A stretch of DNA of 8,407 bases from JABDJL01 sp047614505 (GTDB lineage Bacteria > Pseudomonadota > Gammaproteobacteria > Xanthomonadales > SZUA-36): assembly GCA_047614505.1 (NCBI GenBank), contig JBLHGQ010000124.1:1-8407 (forward strand). Direction: 5' to 3'. Below are positions 1-6,834 of the stretch, piece after piece (position 1 is the first letter of the stretch; every line of letters begins with the position of its first letter). Made by a program: the position numbers and the translations under genes. Under the pieces are notes generated by a model that saw nothing but the letters and a program-made list of their open reading frames with translations, did no database searches and was not told the origin of the DNA.

Positions 1-107
1 CCAATCAAAGGAAGCAGGTGCGGGGGCATAGTGGCGGCCTGCGGGAGCAGGCTAATGGCCAAAGTGCCTATCACCCAAAGCATTCCCAGTTGACTATTGG
101 TTTTCAT
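1..107 (-). CDS. tgpA: TgpA-like transglutaminase membrane protein (DUF3488), N-terminal fragment
   Basis: Only the first 35 codons are present; the gene runs off the left edge. The ATG at 107-105 overlaps the stop of the DUF58 gene as ATGA, which suggests translational coupling. The visible peptide is a hydrophobic segment (about residues 7-20) followed by a Leu-Pro-rich stretch (LLPQAATMPPHLLPL). This resembles the start of TgpA-type proteins, which have an N-terminal multi-span membrane domain and then a periplasmic transglutaminase-like domain. That domain, with its Cys-His-Asp triad, lies outside the window, so activity cannot be judged. The identity rests mainly on context: MoxR, DUF58 and TgpA are commonly encoded in this order in gammaproteobacteria. 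Family members are inner-membrane proteins of poorly defined envelope function; the Pseudomonas aeruginosa homologue is reported as essential. The identification is probable, not proven. Confidence 0.72.
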   Translation of the reverse strand, partial: MKTNSQLGMLWVIGTLAISLLPQAATMPPHLLPLI

Positions 108-1084
108 ATGCCGTACAAGGCCAGAAGTTCCAGACACCGGTCCCGGTGCTCTGTATTTTGACCGGCACTTACGGTTGCTCCTGGTATATCCAGGCTGTAG
201 GGGATTTGCCTATGGTCAGCTAACAGGACCCATGCAGTTAAAATGGAAAGACGATCTTCGATGTTTGTGCCAGGTAGAGCATTCCATGAGATATGGCAGG
301 CATTATCAATGGGAATTTCCATTTCACGTGTGAATAAAGAATCGTGCCTGGCGCTAGTCCGCCAGGCGATGCGACGTGGGGAGTCTCCCTGCCTGTATTG
401 TCGCAGACCATGGACCTGTTCACCTTCACCCTGACGCGCCTTTGAAGCAGGGCCGTCACCGGTTTTGGGTAAGGGCGGTGGCTTTTTCGCCGGCATGGGA
501 TACACCAGACATCGGGACACCGGAAACAGCCATGTCCATGCTCTGAACATGCCCAGTGGATAGCGGGTCTCGAGTCTAAAAGCCTGGATCTGGCTCCAGC
601 CACGATGCTCGGTTGTCTGTTTAATAATAAGTTTTGTCGTCGACTGCCTGGCTATATCGATACAGTCCTGAGTGGCATGAATTCCACCCTGAATAGTCAG
701 GCGTGGCCGGTCTTCCGGATTTTTTACATACACATGAAAATGTGCATGTTCACCGCAAAATACCGGGGATGCACTAACGTCTTCAACACTAAGCCCGACC
801 AGATTACGATAAGCGAGAACGGTGGTTAACTGGGCAACTGCGGCCAGAATGAATACCAGCAACAGGGCCATATTGTTACTAAAATTAAGACCACCAAGCG
901 CCATGAGTATCAGCATTATTCCAAAACCGAACCCAAATGCAGTGGGGACTACAAAAATGTGACGATATTCCAGTTCGAAAGGCAAAGGAACATTACCGCG
1001 CCTTTTGCGAACCCGCTGGAGGATCAGTTGCCGGATCTTTTCCTTTGGAAATATCCTTTCGCCGAATGCGGTTAGCGCGGACAT
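104..1084 (-). CDS. DUF58 domain-containing membrane-anchored protein
   Basis: The product has 326 residues. Two membrane segments (about 42-64 and 71-93) form a hairpin, and a soluble part follows. The soluble part contains the DUF58 core at about 227-254, with the run GLRQYRQGD, then RRIAW and AR, which is the family signature. A conserved RYPLGMFRAW segment lies at 174-183. DUF58 proteins have a von Willebrand A-like fold and are thought to act as partners or adaptors of MoxR ATPases; no catalytic activity is established. The gene follows moxR after 24 bp in the same frame, and its stop overlaps the tgpA start. The best upstream Shine-Dalgarno (GGGAG, 1099-1103) is 14 nt from the ATG, longer than usual, so initiation may depend on the upstream gene. 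No earlier in-frame start exists, because the moxR stop lies in this frame. The family call is firm; the cellular role is unknown. Confidence 0.93.
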   Translation of the reverse strand: MSALTAFGERIFPKEKIRQLILQRVRKRRGNVPLPFELEYRHIFVVPTAFGFGFGIMLILMALGGLNFSNNMALLLVFILAAVAQLTTVLAYRNLVGLSVEDVSASPVFCGEHAHFHVYVKNPEDRPRLTIQGGIHATQDCIDIARQSTTKLIIKQTTEHRGWSQIQAFRLETRYPLGMFRAWTWLFPVSRCLVYPMPAKKPPPLPKTGDGPASKARQGEGEQVHGLRQYRQGDSPRRIAWRTSARHDSLFTREMEIPIDNACHISWNALPGTNIEDRLSILTAWVLLADHRQIPYSLDIPGATVSAGQNTEHRDRCLELLALYGI

Positions 1085-1108
1085 GAGTAGAAAATAGACT
1101 CCCGGTAC

Positions 1109-2065
1109 TTAAGGAATAGCGACTTGTTGAAGCAAGATGCTGATTTGCTCTTCAACAGACACCTCCATTCCATGTGGTACTGTCATACGATGTCTTGCAA
1201 GGGCTGAGAAAATCGCCTTGATATCGTCAGAAGTAACGAAATCGCGACCACCAATAAACGCCAATGCTCTCCCGCATTGCAACAGGGCAATACCGGCTCG
1301 CGGTGACAGACCGGTTTCAAACCAGCGACTGTTACGTGTTTCTGCCATTAATGCCTGTACGTAATCGAGTAGTGATTCGCTGACGTGAATTCGCTGGCAC
1401 TTTTCCTGTAACTCCAGAATGTCCACTGGCGACAATACCGCCTTGGTTGACTTCAAAACCAAGGCACGATCTTCGGCAAGCAGCAATTCACGTTCAATGT
1501 GGGGATCAGGAAAACCTAATGAAATACTTAGCAAAAAACGATCTAATTGCGAATCTGGCAGGGGGAAAGTGCCAACCAGGTCAAGTGGGTTCTGGGTCGC
1601 AATAACAAAAAACGGTTCAGAAAGTATATGAGTTTTACTTTCGATAGTTACCTGACCCTCTGCCATTGCTTCAAGTAATGCGCTTTGAGTCTTTGGAGTT
1701 GCACGGTTTACCTCGTCTGCCAGAATCAGTTCGGAAAATATCGGGCCCGGGTGAAATTCAAAAGTTTCCAGATCACGCCGATAGATTGAAACACCAAGTA
1801 TGTCGGCTGGAAGCAGATCGCTGGTAAATTGAATACGTTGGTATTGTGCGCCCAGCACGGTAGCAAGGGCATGTGCCAGCGTTGTCTTACCAACACCAGG
1901 AAGGTCTTCAATTAACAGATGACCTTTTGCAAGCAGGCAGGCAAAGGAAAGTTCAACTTGTCTGTTTTTACCAAGCAGAATGCTATTAACAATTCGTATG
2001 GCGTCATGCAAACGCTTATTGAGCAATGAATCGTTTGATGTTTCTGAAACGGTCATTCCAGTCAT
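1109..2065 (-). CDS. MoxR-family AAA+ ATPase
   Basis: The product has 318 residues, the usual length for the family. It is a cytoplasmic chaperone-like ATPase. Visible motifs are Walker A (LPGVGKTT, about 55-62), the MoxR-typical LLPADILG at 84-91, Walker B (LILADE, with D117 and E118), sensor-1 Asn159 in ATQNP, and an arginine-finger region DSQLDRF at 171-177. An AAA lid domain follows, containing the SPRAG segment. MoxR ATPases are believed to remodel or help assemble protein complexes with a DUF58 and often a VWA or transglutaminase partner; here both partners follow directly. The chosen ATG at 2065 has GGAG 9 nt upstream, inside the end of phhB; a second ATG at 2056 is less well placed. 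The gene lies 3 bp after phhB. The family and motifs are clear; the client protein is unknown. Confidence 0.96.
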   Translation of the reverse strand: MTGMTVSETSNDSLLNKRLHDAIRIVNSILLGKNRQVELSFACLLAKGHLLIEDLPGVGKTTLAHALATVLGAQYQRIQFTSDLLPADILGVSIYRRDLETFEFHPGPIFSELILADEVNRATPKTQSALLEAMAEGQVTIESKTHILSEPFFVIATQNPLDLVGTFPLPDSQLDRFLLSISLGFPDPHIERELLLAEDRALVLKSTKAVLSPVDILELQEKCQRIHVSESLLDYVQALMAETRNSRWFETGLSPRAGIALLQCGRALAFIGGRDFVTSDDIKAIFSALARHRMTVPHGMEVSVEEQISILLQQVAIP

Positions 2066-2068
2066 AGC

Positions 2069-2404
2069 CTAATACTCCATTAGAGCGTTCACCCTGGACG
2101 CGCAAATAAAATCATTTTCAGATAAGCCACCAATAGCGTGTGTCGTGAACTGTACCTCACAGTAATGGTAGCCAACTGAAAAATCCGGGTGATGCCCCTG
2201 CTGATTGGCAATCCATGCCAGGGCATTTACAAAAGACATGGTACGGAAGAATCCTTTGAATTTAAATGATCTTTTAATACTTTTGCCATCTTCACTCGGT
2301 TGCCAGCCTGGCACCTGTTCAAGGAACAGGGTAATACGTGAGACTGACAAGGGACTGACGCCGCCCTCGCAGGGTTTGCAATGCTGTTCACGCAGCCTTT
2401 TCAA
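2069..2404 (-). CDS. phhB: Pterin-4a-carbinolamine dehydratase
   Basis: The product has 111 residues, full length for the family. The enzyme dehydrates 4a-hydroxytetrahydrobiopterin, recycling the pterin cofactor of aromatic amino acid hydroxylases; some relatives have been linked to molybdopterin metabolism. The active-site pattern is intact: HHPD at 71-74 (His71, His72) and His89 in THAIGGL, followed by SENDF. The 18-residue spacing between the first and third catalytic histidines fits the family. The N-terminal HCKPCEGG (8-15) is typical of bacterial members. No ATG precedes this region before an in-frame stop at 2423-2425, so translation most likely starts at a TTG (2404-2402) with AGAGGT 9 nt upstream. 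No phenylalanine hydroxylase gene is seen. It is the first gene of the MoxR operon, and its last codons carry the moxR Shine-Dalgarno. Confidence 0.95.
   Translation of the reverse strand: MKRLREQHCKPCEGGVSPLSVSRITLFLEQVPGWQPSEDGKSIKRSFKFKGFFRTMSFVNALAWIANQQGHHPDFSVGYHYCEVQFTTHAIGGLSENDFICASRVNALMEY
2075..2078 (-). promoter_or_regulatory. Ribosome binding site for moxR inside the end of phhB
   Basis: GGAG, formed by the Met-Glu codons at the very end of phhB, sits 9 nt before the moxR ATG at 2065. The placement suggests that phhB and moxR are translated from one mRNA. Confidence 0.6.
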
Positions 2405-2413
2405 ATCTAAGGA

Positions 2414-2419
2414 ACCTCT
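2414..2419 (-). promoter_or_regulatory. Ribosome binding site for the phhB TTG start
   Basis: AGAGGT on the minus strand lies 9 nt before the TTG at 2404. It supports the TTG as the start, since no ATG or GTG occurs between the upstream in-frame stop and the conserved HCKPCEGG segment. Confidence 0.65.
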
Positions 2420-2425
2420 GTTCTA

Positions 2426-2563
2426 TTCATGAACTTGTATATTGCATCCAGAATAGATAAATAGATCCCAGCTCCCTGGTTTGTATTGTATGTCCGATCT
2501 TCAGGTCGCTTAATCCATTCCGTGATTGTGGATTAGTATACCATTCATGAACAAATTCATGAG
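2426..2563. repeat. Three TTCATGAA-type palindromes in the phhB/patatin divergent spacer
   Basis: TTCATGAA, a perfect 8-bp palindrome, occurs at 2426-2433 and 2544-2551, each inside a shared ten-base word ATTCATGAAC. A third copy with one mismatch (TTCATGAG) is at 2556-2563, 12 bp from the second. One copy lies just upstream of phhB; the pair lies just upstream of the patatin gene. The placement suits a regulator binding near both start regions, but no known operator is recognised and the function is unproven. Confidence 0.45.
2511..2535. promoter_or_regulatory. Inverted repeat upstream of the patatin gene
   Basis: Perfect 7-bp arms TAATCCA (2511-2517) and TGGATTA (2529-2535) flank an 11-nt centre. 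This could be an operator half-site pair or a weak hairpin in a transcript. It has no T-run and is low in GC, so a terminator is unlikely. No clear sigma70 promoter could be assigned for the patatin gene. Confidence 0.35.
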
Positions 2564-2599
2564 CATGAAAGATAATTGAAAGGGAACTCCACAAATAGC

Positions 2600-3724
2600 A
2601 TGCATAAGGGTCATTGTGCGCTGGTCCTGCCCGGTGGCGGGGCCAGGGCTGCCTATCAGATTGGCGTGTTGAAGGCGATTGTTGAGTTTGTACCGACTCA
2701 ACATTCCCCGTTTCCGATTATTTGTGGAACTTCCGCGGGTGCAATTAATGCTGCCGTCCTTGCCAGTCACGCGCATGAATTTCCTCATGGTGTGGCACGT
2801 TTGGAACAATTTTGGGCGAGTATGTCCTGTGCCCGGGTTTATCGAACCGATGGCTGGTCTGTATTTAAGTCTGGTATTCACTGGATTGCTACGCTCATGA
2901 GCGGTGGTTTGTTGAAGTTACAACCACGGTCGCTATTGGACACAGAACCATTGAGGGAGTTTTTGCAGTCCACCTTGCAGATGGATGGTATTGCAACGGC
3001 AATAGAAGAACAGGCACTGCGTGGTATTGCTGTGACTGCGTCGGCCTATAACAGGGCCTCCGCAGTGAGTTTTTATCAGGCGCTCGATGAGATTAAGCCC
3101 TGGTTCAGGACAAGGAGGTTGGGCCAAAGAGCAGACATCACGGTTTCCCATCTACTTGCTTCTGCAGCACTGCCGTTCCTGTTTCCTGCCGTACGAATTC
3201 ATAACGAGTATTTTGGTGATGGTGGTATGCGCATGGCAGCCCCCTTGAGCCCGGCGATTCACCTTGGCGCGGATCGAATTCTGATTATCGGGACCCGCGA
3301 CGAAAAGCCGGACCCGGAACCTGTGTCACCCAGCGAATATCCTTCGACAGGCGAAATTGGAGGATATTTGCTGGATACCATTTTTATGGACACTTTAAAT
3401 TCAGATATGGCCAGACTGAATCGCATTAATTCGACTTTAGATTTGATGACGGAAGAACAGCGCGAGTTGTCTGAACTGAAATACATTCAGCCTTTGCTCA
3501 TCAGGCCAAGTCGGGACCTACGGCAAATAACCATGGAATGTGTTGAAGATATACCCCGTTCAGTGCGCATGCTACTCAGAACAATGGGCGCCTGGGGCAG
3601 GGACTGGCGTATAGCAAGTTATCTTCTGTTTGAAGCAAATTATTGCCAACGATTAATTGCTCTGGGCTATGAAGACGGCATGCGAGAGAAGCAAAGCATT
3701 CTGCAGTTTATTTGTCAGGATTAA
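2600..3724 (+). CDS. Patatin-like phospholipase / acyl hydrolase
   Basis: A serine acyl hydrolase with the patatin catalytic dyad. Numbering from the ATG at 2600 (374 residues), the oxyanion-hole loop GGGARAA is at 12-18, the nucleophile elbow GTSAG has Ser45, and the catalytic Asp207 sits in DGG. The C-terminal half carries IRPSRDL and a SYLLFEANYC segment that I recognise from proteobacterial patatin-like proteins of about this size. Such enzymes release fatty acids from membrane or storage lipids; the substrate here is unknown. No signal peptide is evident, so a cytoplasmic or membrane-surface location is likely. A TTG at 2576 would add eight residues; AGGGA at 2581-2585 favours the ATG, although its 14-nt spacing is long. 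The gene is divergent from phhB and convergent with fadE (15 bp between stops), so it is probably a single-gene transcript. Confidence 0.92.
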   Translation: MHKGHCALVLPGGGARAAYQIGVLKAIVEFVPTQHSPFPIICGTSAGAINAAVLASHAHEFPHGVARLEQFWASMSCARVYRTDGWSVFKSGIHWIATLMSGGLLKLQPRSLLDTEPLREFLQSTLQMDGIATAIEEQALRGIAVTASAYNRASAVSFYQALDEIKPWFRTRRLGQRADITVSHLLASAALPFLFPAVRIHNEYFGDGGMRMAAPLSPAIHLGADRILIIGTRDEKPDPEPVSPSEYPSTGEIGGYLLDTIFMDTLNSDMARLNRINSTLDLMTEEQRELSELKYIQPLLIRPSRDLRQITMECVEDIPRSVRMLLRTMGAWGRDWRIASYLLFEANYCQRLIALGYEDGMREKQSILQFICQD

Positions 3725-3739
3725 GCAACTACCGTCAAA

Positions 3740-6175
3740 CTAGCCGATTTCTTCGCCTTCTATGTCGCTTCTCGGAAAATCATCTACTGCTATGACACGT
3801 GACGAAGCTTCCTGAGCAAGCCGAACACGCGTAGCTTGTTCCTCGGTGATAACACCACTCTCAACGGACCGTCGCACCAAATCAACATAATTGTCGATAC
3901 TAACGGCTTCCTTGAGTGCGGTACGAATGGCCTGTTCAGCTTTGGCGGAATCAAGCACCAGGTGAAACGCTGTGTTTACTCTTCCCGATGCATCATTTTC
4001 ATGGGAAATGTAGACTCCATCAGTCAGTCTGTCTCGCGCCGGATTTTCACTCATCAACAACCTGGCAATGTTTTTGCTGGTGCGATCCGGTGCCTTCTTG
4101 TAATTCCGCCCTAGCGGAAATGTGATCATGCGAAGCACACCGCCAAGCAAAGGTATCGGAAAATTTTCAAGCACGCCGTTCAAGCTGGCCTGGATTGTGA
4201 ACAGGCTGTCATCCATGGCCCATTGCAGCAGGGGAAGATCTTCTTCAGGTCTGCCATCATCCTCAAATTGTTTGAGCATAGCGCTGCCCATATACAGATG
4301 AATCAGGGCATCTGCGAGGCGACCGGACAGCATTTCCCTGAACTTGAATTTACCACCAAGCGTAACGAGTACTGAATCTGCAATTAGTGCAAAAGCAGCG
4401 CTCATACGTGTCAATTGCCGGAAATAATGGGCAGTCGGTCCTCGAACCGGACTGCTGGTAGCCAAACTACCTGAAATTGCCAGCATGAAAGCCCGCACGC
4501 CATTACTGATGGTGTAGCCAATATGTGAAAATAATGCTTTGTCGAAATCTCTGCGACCATGCCCGTTTCTACTGGTTGCTGCAGTCATTTCCTTTAGCAG
4601 CCATGGGTGCGATCTGATGGCACCTTGCCCGAAAATGATCAGGGACCGTGTCAGGATATTGGCACCTTCAACGGTAATTGAAACCGGTAAGGATTCGTAG
4701 CAGTGGGACAGGTAATTATTAGGGCCTTTGATAATGCCCTTGCCCCCATGCACATCCATTGCGTCATTGATAGTCTGGCGATTTCCTTCCGTAAGCTGAT
4801 ATTTGACAATCGCTGACAGCACTGCAGGCTTTTCGCCCATATCAAGAGCGGCAAGTGTCAGTCTGCGGGCAGCATCCATCCGGTAAGTTCGCCCTCCGAT
4901 TCTTGCCAGCGGTTCTTCAACGCCCTCAAAATAACCAATTGGCAAGCCAAACTGCTTGCGAATTCGTGCGTAAGCCCCGGTTAACAGAACCGCCATCTTT
5001 CCACCTGCGGTACCCAGAGCAGGAAGCGAAATTGCTCTGCCTGCCGCAAGACTCTGCATTAACATTTTCCAACCTTCGCCTATCCGGTCCTGCCCTCCGA
5101 TAATCCAGTCCATAGGGATGAAAACTTCATCACCGCTGGTTGGGCCGTTCATAAATGCTGCACCAACAGGCAAATGGCGGTTGCCAATGTTGACACCCGG
5201 AGTATCAGCAGGAATAAGCGCGCAACTGATGCCCAACTCCTTTTCATCACCAATTAGTCCATCAGGATCGAACACTTTGAACGCAAGGCCAAGCACGGTG
5301 GCAACCGGCGCCAGTGTTATATAGCGCTTGTTCCAACTAACTCGTAATCCCAACACTTTCTCGCCCTGATACTCACCTCGACAAACAATCCCTTTGTCGG
5401 GCATGCCTGCAGCATCCGAACCGGCACCTGGAGAGGTGAGGGCAAAGCAAGGAATTTCGTCACCACTGGCCAGACGTGGCAGGTAATAGTTTTTTTGCTC
5501 TTCAGTACCATAATGTAGAAGTAATTCTGCCGGCCCCAGCGAATTTGGGACCATCACGGTGACAGCGGCAGTGATATTTCGACTTGCCAGCTTAAGTACA
5601 ACAGCGGAATTTGCAGTTGCTGAAAACTCCAGTCCTCCAAATTTAGACGGGATAATCATGCTAAAAAACCGCTCTTTCTTTAAGTAATCCCAAATATGAT
5701 CCGGAAGACGGTGATGCTGCTCACAAATTTCCCAGTCATTAAGCATTCGGCACAATTCTTCTACGGGACCATCAAGAAAAGCCTGCTCACGTTCACTTAA
5801 AACGGCTTTCGGTGTTTTTAGAAGTTTGCGCCAGCGTGGCCGGCCACTGAAAAGTTCTCCATCCCACCAGACGGTTCCGGCATCCAGCGCCTCTTGCTCC
5901 GTATCTGACACAGAGGGAAGCACCTTGCGGAAGATGCTGAACACCCTGTCACTGATCAAAAGTCTTCTTAGCGGTTTAATAGAGAAACCAGCAAGCGTCA
6001 CCATGACCACGCCAAACGACCACCTGAACCACGTAGGAGAAGGATAATCAATTCTGAATATTGTGAGCAATGCAGTAACTGATGCCAGGAATATCACCGC
6101 TAGCACCAAAGGCACCCGGTTGTAGGACAGAAGCATCAAAGTCACAATGAGCGCTAACAGGAACAGGATGGTCAT
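3740..6175 (-). CDS. fadE: Acyl-CoA dehydrogenase FadE
   Basis: The product has 811 residues, close to the 814 of E. coli FadE, and is colinear with it from start to end. It is a flavoenzyme that oxidises acyl-CoA to trans-2-enoyl-CoA, the first step of fatty acid beta-oxidation. The N-terminus has two or three hydrophobic segments (about 3-19, 21-41, 52-66), so membrane attachment is likely, as in FadE. Then come the WWDGELF and FLDGPVEELCRMLND segments, a flavin-domain stretch ending SPGAGSD (243-254), WNKRYITLAP, and VEGANIL with Glu503, the position matching the catalytic-base region of mammalian medium-chain enzymes. A FadE-specific C-terminal domain (DUF1974) begins at about 540. AAGGA lies about 5 nt before the ATG. 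The gene is divergent from ndk, and a promoter with an overlapping dyad lies upstream. It appears intact. Confidence 0.97.
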   Translation of the reverse strand: MTILFLLALIVTLMLLSYNRVPLVLAVIFLASVTALLTIFRIDYPSPTWFRWSFGVVMVTLAGFSIKPLRRLLISDRVFSIFRKVLPSVSDTEQEALDAGTVWWDGELFSGRPRWRKLLKTPKAVLSEREQAFLDGPVEELCRMLNDWEICEQHHRLPDHIWDYLKKERFFSMIIPSKFGGLEFSATANSAVVLKLASRNITAAVTVMVPNSLGPAELLLHYGTEEQKNYYLPRLASGDEIPCFALTSPGAGSDAAGMPDKGIVCRGEYQGEKVLGLRVSWNKRYITLAPVATVLGLAFKVFDPDGLIGDEKELGISCALIPADTPGVNIGNRHLPVGAAFMNGPTSGDEVFIPMDWIIGGQDRIGEGWKMLMQSLAAGRAISLPALGTAGGKMAVLLTGAYARIRKQFGLPIGYFEGVEEPLARIGGRTYRMDAARRLTLAALDMGEKPAVLSAIVKYQLTEGNRQTINDAMDVHGGKGIIKGPNNYLSHCYESLPVSITVEGANILTRSLIIFGQGAIRSHPWLLKEMTAATSRNGHGRRDFDKALFSHIGYTISNGVRAFMLAISGSLATSSPVRGPTAHYFRQLTRMSAAFALIADSVLVTLGGKFKFREMLSGRLADALIHLYMGSAMLKQFEDDGRPEEDLPLLQWAMDDSLFTIQASLNGVLENFPIPLLGGVLRMITFPLGRNYKKAPDRTSKNIARLLMSENPARDRLTDGVYISHENDASGRVNTAFHLVLDSAKAEQAIRTALKEAVSIDNYVDLVRRSVESGVITEEQATRVRLAQEASSRVIAVDDFPRSDIEGEEIG

Positions 6176-6210
6176 GGTTTTCCTTATTGTGTAAAGGTAG
6201 GATACTTTCG

Positions 6211-6234
6211 CGCGCCAATTCCATGATAGGCGCG
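6211..6234. promoter_or_regulatory. GC-rich inverted repeat over the fadE promoter
   Basis: Perfect 6-bp arms CGCGCC (6211-6216) and GGCGCG (6229-6234) enclose a 12-nt centre that contains the predicted fadE -10 box. One arm falls in the -35/-10 spacer and the other near the expected transcription start. It could be a repressor site for fadE. It does not match the E. coli FadR or Pseudomonas PsrA sites as I know them. Confidence 0.35.
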
Positions 6235-6252
6235 GCTGGAATAACGGGTCAA
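6223..6252 (-). promoter_or_regulatory. Predicted sigma70 promoter of fadE
   Basis: On the minus strand, TTGACC (6252-6247) and TATCAT (6228-6223) are separated by 18 bp. This would give a transcript starting near 6216, with a leader of about 40 nt before the fadE ATG. It is a prediction from hexamer match and position only. Confidence 0.45.
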
Positions 6253-6307
6253 GAACGACAATTTAATCAGTAGATGCCCGTTGCGGCAATGACGCAGGAC
6301 ACTTAAA

Positions 6308-6336
6308 ATTACCTGGTTTTGTCACGCGCAGGTAAT
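6308..6336. promoter_or_regulatory. Perfect 8-bp inverted repeat upstream of ndk
   Basis: Arms ATTACCTG (6308-6315) and CAGGTAAT (6329-6336) are exact reverse complements, with starts 21 bp apart, about two helical turns. That geometry suits a dimeric DNA-binding protein. The right arm ends on the first base of the predicted ndk -10 box, so binding would cover the promoter. The regulator is not recognised. Confidence 0.45.
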
Positions 6337-6341
6337 ATAAT
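6336..6341 (+). promoter_or_regulatory. Predicted -10 box of the ndk promoter
   Basis: A perfect TATAAT at 6336-6341 lies 54 nt before the ndk GTG. No good -35 hexamer lies 15-19 bp upstream. The promoter may therefore be weak, activator-dependent or controlled through the adjoining inverted repeat. Confidence 0.45.
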
Positions 6342-6395
6342 CTCTGCTTCCTGTTTAAATATCATTAAATCAATAACATACAAGGAATACTTAAA

Positions 6396-6818
6396 GTGTC
6401 CGTAGAACGTACTCTTTCGATAATCAAGCCCGATGCGGTGGCAAAAAATGTCATCGGACAAATTTACACCCGTTTTGAACAAGCCAATTTGAAAATTGTG
6501 GCAGCCAGAATGGAATATTTAAGCCGTGATCAGGCCGAAGGATTTTACTCGGTACATCGTGAACGGCCATTTTTTGCAGCACTGGTGGAATTCATGACAT
6601 CCGGGCCAGTCATGATTCAAGCGCTCGAAGGTGAAGATGCGATCGCACTAAACCGTGAGCTCATGGGTGCAACGAACCCACAGGACGCAGCTCCGGGTAC
6701 TATTCGTGCCGATTTTGCTGAAAGCATTGATGCTAATGCAGTGCATGGTTCTGATGGGCCGGATACTGCAAGAGCTGAGATTGAGTATTTCTTTGGTCGT
6801 GAGGTTGCTGGAGCCTGA
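6396..6818 (+). CDS. ndk: Nucleoside diphosphate kinase
   Basis: The product has 140 residues, close to the 143 of E. coli Ndk. It transfers the gamma phosphate between nucleoside tri- and diphosphates through a phosphohistidine, balancing cytoplasmic NTP and dNTP pools. Family landmarks are the N-terminal RTLSIIKPDAV, the FMTSGPVMIQ strand, GATNPQDA, GTIRADFA, and the active-site His117 in NAVHGSD. The residue after HGSD is Gly121, where E. coli Ndk and many others have Ser; this is outside the core chemistry. Translation starts at GTG (6396) with AAGGAA 8 nt upstream. It is the first gene of a plus-strand group with rlmN and pilW, and rlmN starts 16 bp after its stop. Confidence 0.98.
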   Translation: MSVERTLSIIKPDAVAKNVIGQIYTRFEQANLKIVAARMEYLSRDQAEGFYSVHRERPFFAALVEFMTSGPVMIQALEGEDAIALNRELMGATNPQDAAPGTIRADFAESIDANAVHGSDGPDTARAEIEYFFGREVAGA

Positions 6819-6834
6819 AGCTTCAAGCCTGAAT

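Noticed and set aside
238..603. Open frame of 121 codons on the minus strand inside the DUF58 gene
   Set aside because: It is a shifted frame over a clear DUF58 coding region, with no recognisable domain.
2468..2479. CCAG/CTGG hairpin in the phhB-patatin spacer
   Set aside because: Four-base arms with a four-base loop are expected by chance, and no T-run follows.
2510..2881. Open frame of 123 codons antisense to the start of the patatin gene
   Set aside because: It overlaps the conserved GGGAR and GTSAG region of patatin on the other strand and shows no domain of its own, so it is most likely a shadow.
6319..6324. TTGTCA as a -35 box for ndk
   Set aside because: It lies only 11 bp from the TATAAT, too close for sigma70, and no suitable -10 box exists 16-18 bp downstream.
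6655..6834. Extension of the rlmN reading frame 60 codons upstream into ndk
   Set aside because: The added residues lie entirely over the ndk coding region in another frame and do not look like an RlmN N-terminus; conserved RlmN sequence begins just after the ATG at 6835.
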